Origin: JAHJQQ01 sp963737555
GTDB lineage: Bacteria > Pseudomonadota > Gammaproteobacteria > Thiohalobacterales > Thiohalobacteraceae
Assembly (NCBI GenBank): GCA_963737555.1
Contig: CAVTTB010000008.1
Coordinates: forward strand, 62,001-126,000
Length of the DNA: 64,000 nt
Direction: 5' to 3'
Shown here: in pieces, positions 45,372 to 53,866 of the stretch
Position numbering within the stretch: position 1 is the stretch's first letter
How the letters are laid out: every line of letters starts with the position of its first letter
Program-made: the position numbers and the translations under genes
Notes under the pieces: generated by a model
Seen by the model: the letters and a program-made list of their open reading frames with translations, nothing else
Told to the model about the DNA's origin: nothing
Database searches by the model: none

Positions 45372-45920
45372 ATGCGTCTCGTGATCCTCGACCGTGACGG
45401 CGTCATCAATGAAGACTCCGACGCCTACATCAAATCGCCGGAGGAATGGGTACCCATCCCCGGCAGTCTCGAAGCCATCGCGCGTTTAAACCGTGCCGAT
45501 TACCGCGTCGTGGTCGCGACCAATCAATCCGGCGTGGCGCGCGGTCTGTTTACGATGGATACCTTGAACCGTATTCATGAAAAGATGCATCGGGCGCTCG
45601 CGGAACTCGGCGGAAATGTCGACGCCATTTTTTTCTGCCCGCACGCGCCTGACGATCACTGCGATTGCCGCAAACCTAAACCGGGTTTGTTCCAGGAGAT
45701 TGAGCAGCGCTTGGGGGTTTCGTTGGACAACGTTCCGGCCATTGGTGATTCCCTGCGCGATCTGCAGGCGGCACTCGCGGTAGGTGCGCAACCGCTGTTG
45801 GTTCTGACTGGAAAAGGCTTGATCACCCAAGCCACGCTGGCTGGCGCAACCGATGTGCCCGTATTCGAGAATCTGGCGGCGGCAGTCGATGCCTTGCTGG
45901 AGAACGAAGACATACCATGA
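45372..45920 (+). CDS. gmhB: D-glycero-beta-D-manno-heptose-1,7-bisphosphate 7-phosphatase
   Basis: HAD-family phosphatase of 182 residues in the ADP-heptose pathway for LPS inner core. The nucleophile motif is LDRDGVIN (residues 6-13, Asp7/Asp9). VVATNQSGVARG, the Cys/His zinc knuckle FFCPHAPDDHCDCRKPKPG, and the HAD motif III/IV region PAIGDSLRDLQAA are GmhB-specific. The stop overlaps plsC. Position after glyS is common in Gammaproteobacteria. Confidence 0.95.
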   Translation: MRLVILDRDGVINEDSDAYIKSPEEWVPIPGSLEAIARLNRADYRVVVATNQSGVARGLFTMDTLNRIHEKMHRALAELGGNVDAIFFCPHAPDDHCDCRKPKPGLFQEIEQRLGVSLDNVPAIGDSLRDLQAALAVGAQPLLVLTGKGLITQATLAGATDVPVFENLAAAVDALLENEDIP

Positions 45921-46660
45921 ACGCACAGTCCGCTACCGCGGTCGGGTTGATTCGATCCAGCCTGTTCTCGATCGTCTTTGTTACGACCATTCCCATCTTC
46001 GCGCTGCTGACGGTGCTGTGCTTTCCTTTTCCATTCAAGATTCGTTATGCCATCGCTTCGCGCTGGGCACTCCTCAACTTGTGGTGGCTCAAGCGCAGTT
46101 GTGGGTTGAGTTATCGTGTCAGCGGCGCGGAACATATTCCGCGCGATACGGCCATCATCTTCTGCAAACATCAATCGACGTGGGAAACTCTGGCGTTGCA
46201 GGCAATTTTTCCGCCGCAGGTTTGGGTGATGAAACGTGAACTGTTGTGGGTGCCGTTCTTCGGTTGGGCATTGGCGATGCTGGGTTCCATCGCCATCGAT
46301 CGTAAAGCTGGGCGCAAAGCGATCGATCAATTAATCACGCAAGGACGGCAACGCTTAGAGGATGGGCGTTGGGTAGTCGTTTTCCCTGAGGGAACACGTA
46401 TCGCACCGGGACAAAGAGGTCGTTATCGCATCGGCGGTGCAGTGCTCGCCGAACAGAGCGGACATCCCATCGTGCCGGTCGCGCATAATGCGGGAGAATT
46501 TTGGCCCAAGCGTGGATTCCTGAAGCGTCCCGGTGAAATTCAAGTCGTCATCGGTCCACCGATACAAACTCAAGGCCGTTCAGCGGCGGAAATATTGGCG
46601 TTGGCCGAAACCTGGATCGAGACAGAAATGGTGAAAATTACTACACCAACACGTTCATGA
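45917..46660 (+). CDS. plsC: 1-acyl-sn-glycerol-3-phosphate acyltransferase
   Basis: Membrane acyltransferase of 247 residues that makes phosphatidic acid. One N-terminal membrane helix (about 14-38) is followed by block I KHQSTWETL, which has His-x4-Glu where E. coli has His-x4-Asp, and block III VVFPEGTRIAPGQ. Block IV is PIVPVAHNAGEFW. It overlaps gmhB by 4 bases and converges on gyrB, with only 45 bases between. Confidence 0.93.
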   Translation: MNAQSATAVGLIRSSLFSIVFVTTIPIFALLTVLCFPFPFKIRYAIASRWALLNLWWLKRSCGLSYRVSGAEHIPRDTAIIFCKHQSTWETLALQAIFPPQVWVMKRELLWVPFFGWALAMLGSIAIDRKAGRKAIDQLITQGRQRLEDGRWVVVFPEGTRIAPGQRGRYRIGGAVLAEQSGHPIVPVAHNAGEFWPKRGFLKRPGEIQVVIGPPIQTQGRSAAEILALAETWIETEMVKITTPTRS

Positions 46661-46705
46661 AATGCTTTATTGACCCAACTTTTTAGGCGCTACTGAAACA
46701 TCTCT

Positions 46706-49126
46706 CTACACGTCCAGATTCGCCACGGCCAGCGCATTAGTCTCGATAAATTCGCGACGCGGTTCGACCTGATCACCCATGAGCGTCGTGAAGATCTCGT
46801 CAGCCGCGACAGCATCTTCGATCCGCACGCGCAACAAACGGCGCGTCTCGGCATTCATGGTCGTTTCCCACAATTGGTCGGGGTTCATTTCACCCAGGCC
46901 TTTGTAACGCTGGATATGTTGTCCACGACGCGCCTGTTCGAGCAACCATTCGATGGCCTGTTTAAAGCTGGCGATCTCCTGCTTACGTTCACCCCGCATG
47001 ACATACGCACCTGCGCCCAGCAGCCCATCCAGCTGCCGGCCGAATTCGGTCATGCGCTGATATTCGCCCGAGGCGAAAAATTCGCTCGACAGGCGCTGCT
47101 CAGCCGCGATGATGCCGTGGGTACGTTTGACTAGGTTGGCGATAAAACCTTCCTGCTCGGATTGCAGCGCGACCAGAATCTCGAATTTCTGGCCGGGGGG
47201 AAGCGCACTATTGGCTCGCTGCTCCAGTTCACTAAACCAATCCACGACTTTGGCTGCATCATGCGATACAGACGCATCCAGGGTTGGCATGTACACCAGC
47301 TTATCCAAAATGACCGGGTCATAACGCCGACTCAAGCGCTTGATGCCGGCCATCACCGCCATGTAGCGCTCGGCGAGCTGCTCCAGCGCGGTTCCGGTGA
47401 TGGCCGGCGTGTCCGCATTTACATGCAAGCGGGCGTCTTCCAGGGCATTGCTCAGGAGATAGGCATTCAGCGCACCATCGTCCTTAACATATTGTTCTTG
47501 CTTGCCTTTTTTTATTTTATAGAGCGGGGGCTGGGCGATGTAAATGTAACCCCGTTCAATCAATTCATGCATCTGCCGGTAGAAGAAGGTCAGCAACAGG
47601 GTGCGGATATGCGAACCATCCACGTCCGCGTCGGTCATGATGATGATGCGGTGATAGCGTAGTTTGTCGGCGTTGAATTCTTCGCGGCCAATGCCACAAC
47701 CCAAGGCCGTGATGAGCGTGCCGACTTCGGCCGACGACAGCATTTTATCGAAGCGGGCCTTTTCCACATTCAGGATCTTACCCTTCAGCGGCAAAATGGC
47801 CTGGGTGCGTCGATCACGACCCTGTTTGGCCGAGCCACCGGCGGAATCACCCTCGACCAGAAACAGTTCGGATAAGGCCGGATCCCGTTCCTGACAGTCC
47901 GCCAATTTGCCAGGCAGCCCCGCGATGTCCAATGCGCCCTTTCGGCGGGTCATCTCGCGTGCCTTGCGGGCCGCTTCACGGGCGCGCGCCGCGTCGACGA
48001 TCTTGGAAGTTATGCCCTTGGCCTCGCTGGGATTTTCCAGCAGAAACTCCTGGAGTTTCTCAGCCACGGTAGACTCAACAGTACCTTTGACCTCGGATGA
48101 AACCAGTTTGTCCTTGGTCTGAGACGAAAACTTAGGATCCGGCACCTTGACGGAGAGAACTGCGGTCAAACCTTCGCGCGCATCATCACCCGTGGGCGCC
48201 ACCTTACTCTTCTTTATGATGCCTTCATGTTCCATGTATTGGTTCAGGGTGCGGGTGAGTGCCGCACGGAAGCCTGCCAAGTGCGCCCCGCCATCACGCT
48301 GCGGTATGTTATTGGTAAAACAGAAAATATTTTCCTGGTAGGAGTCATTCCACTGGAACGCAACCTCCACGCCTATGTTGTCACGATCGGTATTAAAATA
48401 GAAAACCGTTGGATGCAGAGGGGTTTTATTTCTGTTCAGATGCTCAACAAACGCACGGATACCGCCCTGATACTCGAAAAGGTCCGACTTATCGGTCCGT
48501 TCATCCTTAAGGCTTATCCGTACACCAGAATTCAGGAAGGACAGTTCACGTAGCCGCTTTGCCAGTAAGTCGTAATGAAATTCAATATTCGTGAAGATCG
48601 TGGAACTGGGCTTGAAGCGGATTTCCGTACCGGTCGCGTCGGTCGCACCAATCTCAGCCAGGGGTGACTGCGGCTCGCCAAGCCGATATTCCTGATACCA
48701 AATCTTGCCATCGCGGCGAATGGTCAGTTTAAGGTCTTCCGATAAGGCGTTAACCACGGAGACGCCCACACCATGCAGACCGCCGGACACTTTATACGAA
48801 TTGTCGTCGAATTTACCGCCCGCATGTAGGACGGTCAGGATAACTTCTGCCGCTGACACACCCTCTTCGGGATGTATATCAACCGGGACACCGCGCCCAT
48901 CGTCCGTTACGGTCACAGATTCGTCGCTGTGAATTGTAACGGTGATGGTCTTGCAGTAACCGGCCAGCGCTTCGTCGATAGAATTATCGACAACCTCGAA
49001 CACCATATGGTGGAGGCCCGTGCCATCATCGGTATCACCAATGTACATTCCAGGGCGTTTGCGAACCGCGTCTAGTCCGCGCAACACCTTGATATTGGAA
49101 GAGTCGTATGTGGGCTTGTCGCTCAT
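46706..49126 (-). CDS. gyrB: DNA gyrase subunit B
   Basis: ATPase subunit of the negative-supercoiling type II topoisomerase, 806 residues like E. coli. The GHKL ATP site shows EVVDNSIDEALAGYC, TDDGRGVPVDIH, and GGLHGVGVSVVNALS. The TOPRIM domain has ELFLVEGDSAGGSAKQGRDR and IIMTDADVDGSHIRTLLLTF. The C-terminal GLGEMNPDQLWETTMN is the GyrB tail, and the central insert (about 550-735) typical of proteobacteria is present. Last gene of the dnaA-dnaN-recF-gyrB order. Confidence 0.98.
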   Translation of the reverse strand: MSDKPTYDSSNIKVLRGLDAVRKRPGMYIGDTDDGTGLHHMVFEVVDNSIDEALAGYCKTITVTIHSDESVTVTDDGRGVPVDIHPEEGVSAAEVILTVLHAGGKFDDNSYKVSGGLHGVGVSVVNALSEDLKLTIRRDGKIWYQEYRLGEPQSPLAEIGATDATGTEIRFKPSSTIFTNIEFHYDLLAKRLRELSFLNSGVRISLKDERTDKSDLFEYQGGIRAFVEHLNRNKTPLHPTVFYFNTDRDNIGVEVAFQWNDSYQENIFCFTNNIPQRDGGAHLAGFRAALTRTLNQYMEHEGIIKKSKVAPTGDDAREGLTAVLSVKVPDPKFSSQTKDKLVSSEVKGTVESTVAEKLQEFLLENPSEAKGITSKIVDAARAREAARKAREMTRRKGALDIAGLPGKLADCQERDPALSELFLVEGDSAGGSAKQGRDRRTQAILPLKGKILNVEKARFDKMLSSAEVGTLITALGCGIGREEFNADKLRYHRIIIMTDADVDGSHIRTLLLTFFYRQMHELIERGYIYIAQPPLYKIKKGKQEQYVKDDGALNAYLLSNALEDARLHVNADTPAITGTALEQLAERYMAVMAGIKRLSRRYDPVILDKLVYMPTLDASVSHDAAKVVDWFSELEQRANSALPPGQKFEILVALQSEQEGFIANLVKRTHGIIAAEQRLSSEFFASGEYQRMTEFGRQLDGLLGAGAYVMRGERKQEIASFKQAIEWLLEQARRGQHIQRYKGLGEMNPDQLWETTMNAETRRLLRVRIEDAVAADEIFTTLMGDQVEPRREFIETNALAVANLDV

Positions 49127-49153
49127 TTTTATATTCCCTCGGCAAGAGCAGGA

Positions 49154-50236
49154 TCAGTATATCACTTCCTCAACGTGGCCGTGTTCCACGTGAAACTGTC
49201 GCCGCCGGGGCCAGATTTTATGGTCAATGGAGTCAACATCTATGGCTGTCAGAAAGACCTGAGTACCCAACTGATATAGGTGCTGCAACACATACGCCCT
49301 GCGATCGCTATCGAGTTCAGACGCCAAGTCATCGATAAGAAAGATGCATGGTTGCGCTTTTTTGTCCTGGTAAACCCGTGCCTGGGCTAGCATCAATGCG
49401 GCCACGAGTTGTTTTTGTTGTCCACGTGAAACTCTCTCTTGCGCAGGCTGCCCCTCCAGTAGCGGCACCAAATCGGCTCGGTGTGGCCCGATACGTGTAA
49501 ATCCTTGTCGACGATCACCCTCAAGACTTTCAATCAGCGCTTCCGCATAATGAAATTTTCGTGGCCAACCAGGACGATAGTCCCATTGAATCTCACCAAC
49601 ATCTAGGAGGTCAGAAACGTAATGAGACAACGCTGCCAGCAGATGAACGATATAGTCGCGTCGCTGCTGGTCTAATAACGCTGACGAAGTAACTAATTCG
49701 TTATCCCACATCGTGATTTCTTGTGGTGAGGATTTGGATCTCAGGGCTGCGTTTCGCTGCCGCAAGGCCCGACTATAGCGCTGCCAAACTGGGAAAAAAG
49801 TGGGTTCCACGTGAAACACGCCCCAATCCAGAAAGCGGCGTCGATGCCGCGGTCCGCCTTCAATTACTTGGTGGCTGTCTGGTGTCAGAAGCTGGAAAGG
49901 GAAACTCGCGATCAATTCTGCTAGATGCTGAATGGTGCGGCCCGCCATTCGAACGCGTAGGGTCGTTTTTTCACGCTGTACGCCGACTGGAATTACTACA
50001 CCAAACTGGTCTGTTGCCTGACCAGCAACGAGGAGTGACTCTGCTCCTGAACGAATTACGCTGGAGGGATGAGACGACCTAAAGGACTGAGCGCGGCCAA
50101 GGAAATACACCGCTTCAAGTAAACTGGTTTTACCTGCACCATTTCGACCAGTGATCAAATTGAGCTGCGGGGAAAATTCCAGCTCAGCCGCCGCAATATT
50201 TCGGAAATCGCGAATGGTGAGCTGCTTAAGACTCAT
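49154..50236 (-). CDS. recF: DNA replication and repair protein RecF
   Basis: SMC-like ATPase of 360 residues that loads RecA at gapped DNA. Walker A GRNGAGKTSLLEAVYFLG (about 31-38), the signature RVSRGQQKQLVAALMLAQ, and Walker B CIFLIDDLASELD are visible. The start at 50236 (MSLKQLTIRDFRN) fits homologues and avoids overlap; the frame stays open to 50311 inside dnaN. It lies 19 bases after dnaN. Confidence 0.96.
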   Translation of the reverse strand: MSLKQLTIRDFRNIAAAELEFSPQLNLITGRNGAGKTSLLEAVYFLGRAQSFRSSHPSSVIRSGAESLLVAGQATDQFGVVIPVGVQREKTTLRVRMAGRTIQHLAELIASFPFQLLTPDSHQVIEGGPRHRRRFLDWGVFHVEPTFFPVWQRYSRALRQRNAALRSKSSPQEITMWDNELVTSSALLDQQRRDYIVHLLAALSHYVSDLLDVGEIQWDYRPGWPRKFHYAEALIESLEGDRRQGFTRIGPHRADLVPLLEGQPAQERVSRGQQKQLVAALMLAQARVYQDKKAQPCIFLIDDLASELDSDRRAYVLQHLYQLGTQVFLTAIDVDSIDHKIWPRRRQFHVEHGHVEEVIY

Positions 50237-50255
50237 TCGTACACCCTGCTGCGGT

Positions 50256-51356
50256 TTATAAACGCATGGGCATGACCACATATTTACAATGACCAGACCC
50301 ACCTTCCTCAATCAGGCAGCTACTATTTGCGTCAGACAGTAGTATACGAACGTCGTCTCCGGGCAGCGCAGCCAAGGCGTCAAGTAGGTAGGTCACATTA
50401 AAGCCAATTTCTAGCGCCTCACCACCATATTGGATTTCAAGTTCTTCCTCTGCTTCTTCCTGCTCAGGATTATGCGCCTGTATTTTAAGAATATTTTCAT
50501 CGAGAGTCAGGCGTATTCCACGATACTTTTCGTTGGACAGGATTGAGGTGCGAGCCAACGCTTGGCGCAGACGGGCCCGATCAGCCTGGATCTGTTTATC
50601 GCCACCTTTGGGCATGACGCGCTTGTAATCAGGAAAACGGCCATCGATTAATTTGGAGGTAAACCGAATCTCAGGGGTACTGATTCGTATGTGGTTACCA
50701 CCGAGCTGGATCTCGACCTCGCCTTCATTGCTCTCCAATAAGCGCAACAATTCCTGCACACCCTTTCTCGGTACGATTACCTGCTGACCATCGGTAACAC
50801 CAGTTTTTGCTGATAACTCACACATAGCCAGTCGATGACCATCAGTCGCAACGCTGCGGATGCCTTTTTTATCCAACTCCAACATAAGACCATTGAGGTA
50901 ATAACGAACGTCCTGTTGTGCCATCGAAAAATGTGTTCGCTCAATCAATTCTTTAAGGTCTTTTTGTGGAAATACAAATGCTTGAACGCTTTTAAGCTCA
51001 TCAACCACCGGGAAATCGGATGCAGGCAATGTTGCCAACGTGAAGCGACTCTTGCCTGAGCGGACCAACGCGCGTTCCTTATCAACAGCAATTTCGAGCC
51101 AGGCTTCATCCGGCAACGTCCTGCAGATATCCAGCAGTTTGCGTGCAGGGAGCGTTATTTCTCCCTCGGTCTCCACATCCAAACCAACCTTTGCAACCAA
51201 CTCCACTTCCAAATCAGTGGCCGTCAATGTCAAACCCAGTTTAGTAGCTTGAATCAGAATATTGCCCAGTACAGGCAGTGTCTGACGACGTTCAACAACG
51301 CCAATAATCTGCTGAAGGGGTTTCAGAAAGGCTTCCCGCTGGATTTTAAATTTCAT
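50256..51356 (-). CDS. dnaN: DNA polymerase III beta sliding clamp
   Basis: Ring-forming clamp of 366 residues, E. coli length. MKFKIQREAFLKPLQQIIGVVERRQTLPVLGNILIQA, the centre DVRYYLNGLMLELDKKGIRSVATDGHRLAMCE, and the C terminus YVVMPMRL are diagnostic. The 3-domain layout is intact. It is 231 bases downstream of dnaA, separated by the proposed origin. Confidence 0.98.
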   Translation of the reverse strand: MKFKIQREAFLKPLQQIIGVVERRQTLPVLGNILIQATKLGLTLTATDLEVELVAKVGLDVETEGEITLPARKLLDICRTLPDEAWLEIAVDKERALVRSGKSRFTLATLPASDFPVVDELKSVQAFVFPQKDLKELIERTHFSMAQQDVRYYLNGLMLELDKKGIRSVATDGHRLAMCELSAKTGVTDGQQVIVPRKGVQELLRLLESNEGEVEIQLGGNHIRISTPEIRFTSKLIDGRFPDYKRVMPKGGDKQIQADRARLRQALARTSILSNEKYRGIRLTLDENILKIQAHNPEQEEAEEELEIQYGGEALEIGFNVTYLLDALAALPGDDVRILLSDANSSCLIEEGGSGHCKYVVMPMRL

Positions 51357-51587
51357 GGGTTATCCTAGATTCGCGTTTGTTACTTTATTAAATAGATTTA
51401 TATATATTTTATAAACTGTAACTACTATTAGTGCGCGACCGATCTGTGGATATGAATATATTACACAATTAAATCAGTATCCTGTTTATCGGGTGAACTG
51501 CTGTACAAGAACACTTATACCTGTGTATGAAATGTGGATAAGTATTGCGCATACTCAATGTATATTTTCATCCACACCTTTCCCACA
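51357..51587. other. Candidate origin of replication (oriC), dnaA-dnaN gap
   Basis: A 231-base non-coding gap that is much richer in A+T than the rest, notably 51375-51425 (possible unwinding element). It has a perfect DnaA box TGTGGATAA (51533-51541), a near-perfect one TGTGGATAT (51445-51453), and TCATCCACA (51568-51576, one mismatch). Gene orientation also switches around dnaA. The alternative is the rpmH-dnaA gap, which has one box. Confidence 0.6.
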
Positions 51588-52946
51588 TCATGTTGTAAGA
51601 GTTCTTAACAGGTTGTAATAATCCTCTTTGACGCGGGCATCAGCCTCGCGCAATTCTGCGATTTTACGACACGCGTGTAAAACCGTCGTATGATCACGTC
51701 CGCCAAAGGAATCACCGATTTCAGGCAGACTGTGACTGGTCAATTCTTTAGCCAAAGACATAGCGATTTGTCGTGGTCGCGCAATTGAGCGACTTCGACG
51801 TGCCGAAAGCAGATCAGCAATGCGCATCTTGTAGTAATCGGCAACGGTCTTTTGAATATTCTCAATAGAAACCAGTTTATCTTGCAAGGCAAGTAAATCT
51901 CGCAGGGCTTCTTTAGCGAACTCCACTGTAATTGGCCGACCTGTAAATCGTGAGCTTGCAACAACGCGGCGTAGCGCACCTTCAAGCTCACGGATGTTGG
52001 ACTGAATACGTTTTGCGATGAAGAAGGCAACCTCATTGGGAAGATCAACCTGTGTTTGAGCGGCTTTCGACATCAGTATCGCGACCCGGGTTTCAAGTTC
52101 AGGGGGCTCTATGGCAACGGTCAATCCCCATCCAAAGCGCGATTTTAACCGTTCTTCCAGGCCTTTAACTTCCTTCGGGTAGCGGTCACAGGTAAGAATT
52201 ACCTGTTGCTGTCCCTCCAAAAGCGCATTGAAGGTATGAAAGAATTCCTCTTGCGAACGCTCTTTACCGGCGAAAAATTGGATATCGTCAATGAGTAAAG
52301 CGTCTACCGACCGGTAATAGCGTTTGAATTCATTGATGGCGTTGTGCTGAAGTGCTTTGACCATGTCAGCAACAAATCGCTCGGAGTGCAGATACACAAC
52401 GCGCGCCTCAGGCTTACTGGCCATAATGAGGTTACCGACGGCGTGCATCAGATGTGTTTTGCCTAGCCCGACACCGCCGTATATGAATAACGGGTTATAA
52501 GCACCACCGGGATTTTCGCCGACCTGGGTAGAAGCGGCACGCGCCAATTGATTGGATTTACCCTCAACGAAGTTCTCAAAGGTGAATGTCGCATTCAGTG
52601 TATGACTTCCAGCTGAACTGCGGCGCGCGGCGGGACGCTCGCTCTCGCGGCTGAAGCGGGTTTCCGTCTCAGCGGCACTTGTGGGCACTGGTGTAGCGGC
52701 ACGGCGCGTACCGACTTCGAGCGCGATTCGCGGCGTCGGTGTAGCCGCAATATCTTGAACTGCCTGTTGAATTTTATCGAAAAAATTCTCTCTGACCCAG
52801 TCCAGGACGAACCTGTTTGGTGCCAGCAGGCGCAAGCAGTTGTCCTCTACAACGGCATGCAGCGGGCGTACCCAGGTGTTGAACTGCTGTTCAGGCAGTT
52901 CGGACTCCAGGCGCTCTAGACATTTTTTCCACAAAGTGGCACTCAA
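51588..52946 (-). CDS. dnaA: Chromosomal replication initiator DnaA
   Basis: AAA+ initiator of 452 residues. Domain I (LWKKCLERLESELPEQQFNTWVRPL), a short variable domain II (about 85-115), domain III with Walker A IYGGVGLGKTHLMHAVGN, Walker B ALLIDDIQFFAGK, and sensor II, and the domain IV helix-turn-helix FGGRDHTTVLHACRKI are all visible. The start codon is TTG (52944-52946) with GGAG 8 bases upstream; homologues begin at the same point. Box sequences on both sides suggest autoregulation. Confidence 0.97.
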   Translation of the reverse strand: MSATLWKKCLERLESELPEQQFNTWVRPLHAVVEDNCLRLLAPNRFVLDWVRENFFDKIQQAVQDIAATPTPRIALEVGTRRAATPVPTSAAETETRFSRESERPAARRSSAGSHTLNATFTFENFVEGKSNQLARAASTQVGENPGGAYNPLFIYGGVGLGKTHLMHAVGNLIMASKPEARVVYLHSERFVADMVKALQHNAINEFKRYYRSVDALLIDDIQFFAGKERSQEEFFHTFNALLEGQQQVILTCDRYPKEVKGLEERLKSRFGWGLTVAIEPPELETRVAILMSKAAQTQVDLPNEVAFFIAKRIQSNIRELEGALRRVVASSRFTGRPITVEFAKEALRDLLALQDKLVSIENIQKTVADYYKMRIADLLSARRSRSIARPRQIAMSLAKELTSHSLPEIGDSFGGRDHTTVLHACRKIAELREADARVKEDYYNLLRTLTT

Positions 52947-53016
52947 CGCTCCAAATCTCCAGAACGGGCCGCGCTCGATGTACGGGGACGTAGCAGTCTA
53001 TACATACCGTGGCGAG

Positions 53017-53025
53017 TTATCCACA
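53017..53025 (+). promoter_or_regulatory. DnaA box upstream of dnaA
   Basis: Perfect TTATCCACA in the 181-base dnaA/rpmH divergent gap, about 70 bases from the dnaA start. Probably used for dnaA autoregulation or as an auxiliary origin site. Confidence 0.75.
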
Positions 53026-53044
53026 AGCCAAAAGCCCATTTTGA

Positions 53045-53074
53045 TTGACACCCGTTCATGGCAGCCGCTAACAT
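53045..53074 (+). promoter_or_regulatory. Predicted sigma70 promoter of rpmH
   Basis: TTGACA (53045-53050), an 18-base spacer, and TAACAT (53069-53074). Transcription would start near 53081, about 47 bases before rpmH. Confidence 0.6.
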
Positions 53075-53127
53075 TGCGCGTTCACTGCTGTGCGTCCAGT
53101 GCGGCAACCAAACAATGAGTTACGGTC

Positions 53128-53262
53128 ATGAAAAGAACGTTCCAGCCCAGTAATCTTCATCGTAAGCGTACGCATGGCTTTCGTGCGCGCATGCGTACCA
53201 AAAATGGCCGTTTGGTCATCAAGGCGCGTCGTGCAAAGGGACGAGCTCGCCTGACCGTATAG
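53128..53262 (+). CDS. rpmH: 50S ribosomal protein L34
   Basis: Highly basic 44-residue protein, MKRTFQPSNLHRKRTHGFR...ARRAKGRARLTV, the standard L34 sequence. It heads the conserved rpmH-rnpA-yidD-yidC-mnmE operon on the strand opposite to dnaA. Start and stop give exactly the family length. Confidence 0.97.
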   Translation: MKRTFQPSNLHRKRTHGFRARMRTKNGRLVIKARRAKGRARLTV

Positions 53263-53273
53263 TTTGCCGCGAC

Positions 53274-53648
53274 TTGGAACAGAGTCCGGCTAGCTTCACC
53301 CGACGTGCGCGGCTAACCCGGCCCGCGGAGTTCCGGCGGGTATTCGCCGAAGCTGGGCGCAGTGCCAGTCGGAATCTCACATTGCTCACGGCACCCAACG
53401 GTTTGAGTTATCCGCGGCTGGGCCTGGCGATATCAAAAAAGGCGGCATCGCTTGCCGTGGTGCGCAACAGAATCAAGCGCATCATCCGAGAAACCTTTCG
53501 CCAGCAACAAGAAGGCATGGGTGGATGGGATATCGTAGTCATGGCCAAGGCGCCAGCCGCGACCGCCTCGCGTAAAGCGCTACGGGCAGAACTGGAAGAG
53601 CACTGGAACCGACTCAGACAACGCCCATGCGCAGCATCCTCACCCTGA
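53274..53648 (+). CDS. rnpA: Ribonuclease P protein component
   Basis: Protein subunit of RNase P, 124 residues, which helps the RNA subunit mature tRNA 5' ends. The RNR motif is intact (ISKKAASLAVVRNRIKRIIRETFR), and the N-terminal LTRPAEFRRVFAEAGR matches. The start is a TTG at 53274, 11 bases after rpmH; no ATG lies nearby. It overlaps yidD by 22 bases. Confidence 0.93.
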   Translation: MEQSPASFTRRARLTRPAEFRRVFAEAGRSASRNLTLLTAPNGLSYPRLGLAISKKAASLAVVRNRIKRIIRETFRQQQEGMGGWDIVVMAKAPAATASRKALRAELEEHWNRLRQRPCAASSP

Positions 53649-53866
53649 TTATCCGCGGCTACCGCTATATCTTAAGTCCCTGGCTAGGCCAGCATTGCCG
53701 GTTCTACCCAACCTGCTCATGCTACGCCCTGACGGCTATCGAGCGATTCGGTAGCTGGCGAGGTTTGATTCTTGCGATTCGCCGTATCGGCCGTTGCCAC
53801 CCGTGGCATGCCGGCGGCATCGATCCTGTCCCCGATTCACTGCCACGTTGTAACCATCATGGATAA
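53627..53866 (+). CDS. yidD: Membrane protein insertion efficiency factor YidD
   Basis: Small amphipathic protein of 79 residues. YRYILSPWLGQHCRFYPTCSCYALTAIERFG with its three conserved Cys, and CHPWHAGGIDPVP, are the family signature. It lies between rnpA and yidC, overlapping both, as in most bacteria, and is thought to aid YidC-dependent insertion at the inner membrane. Confidence 0.95.
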   Translation: MRSILTLIIRGYRYILSPWLGQHCRFYPTCSCYALTAIERFGSWRGLILAIRRIGRCHPWHAGGIDPVPDSLPRCNHHG

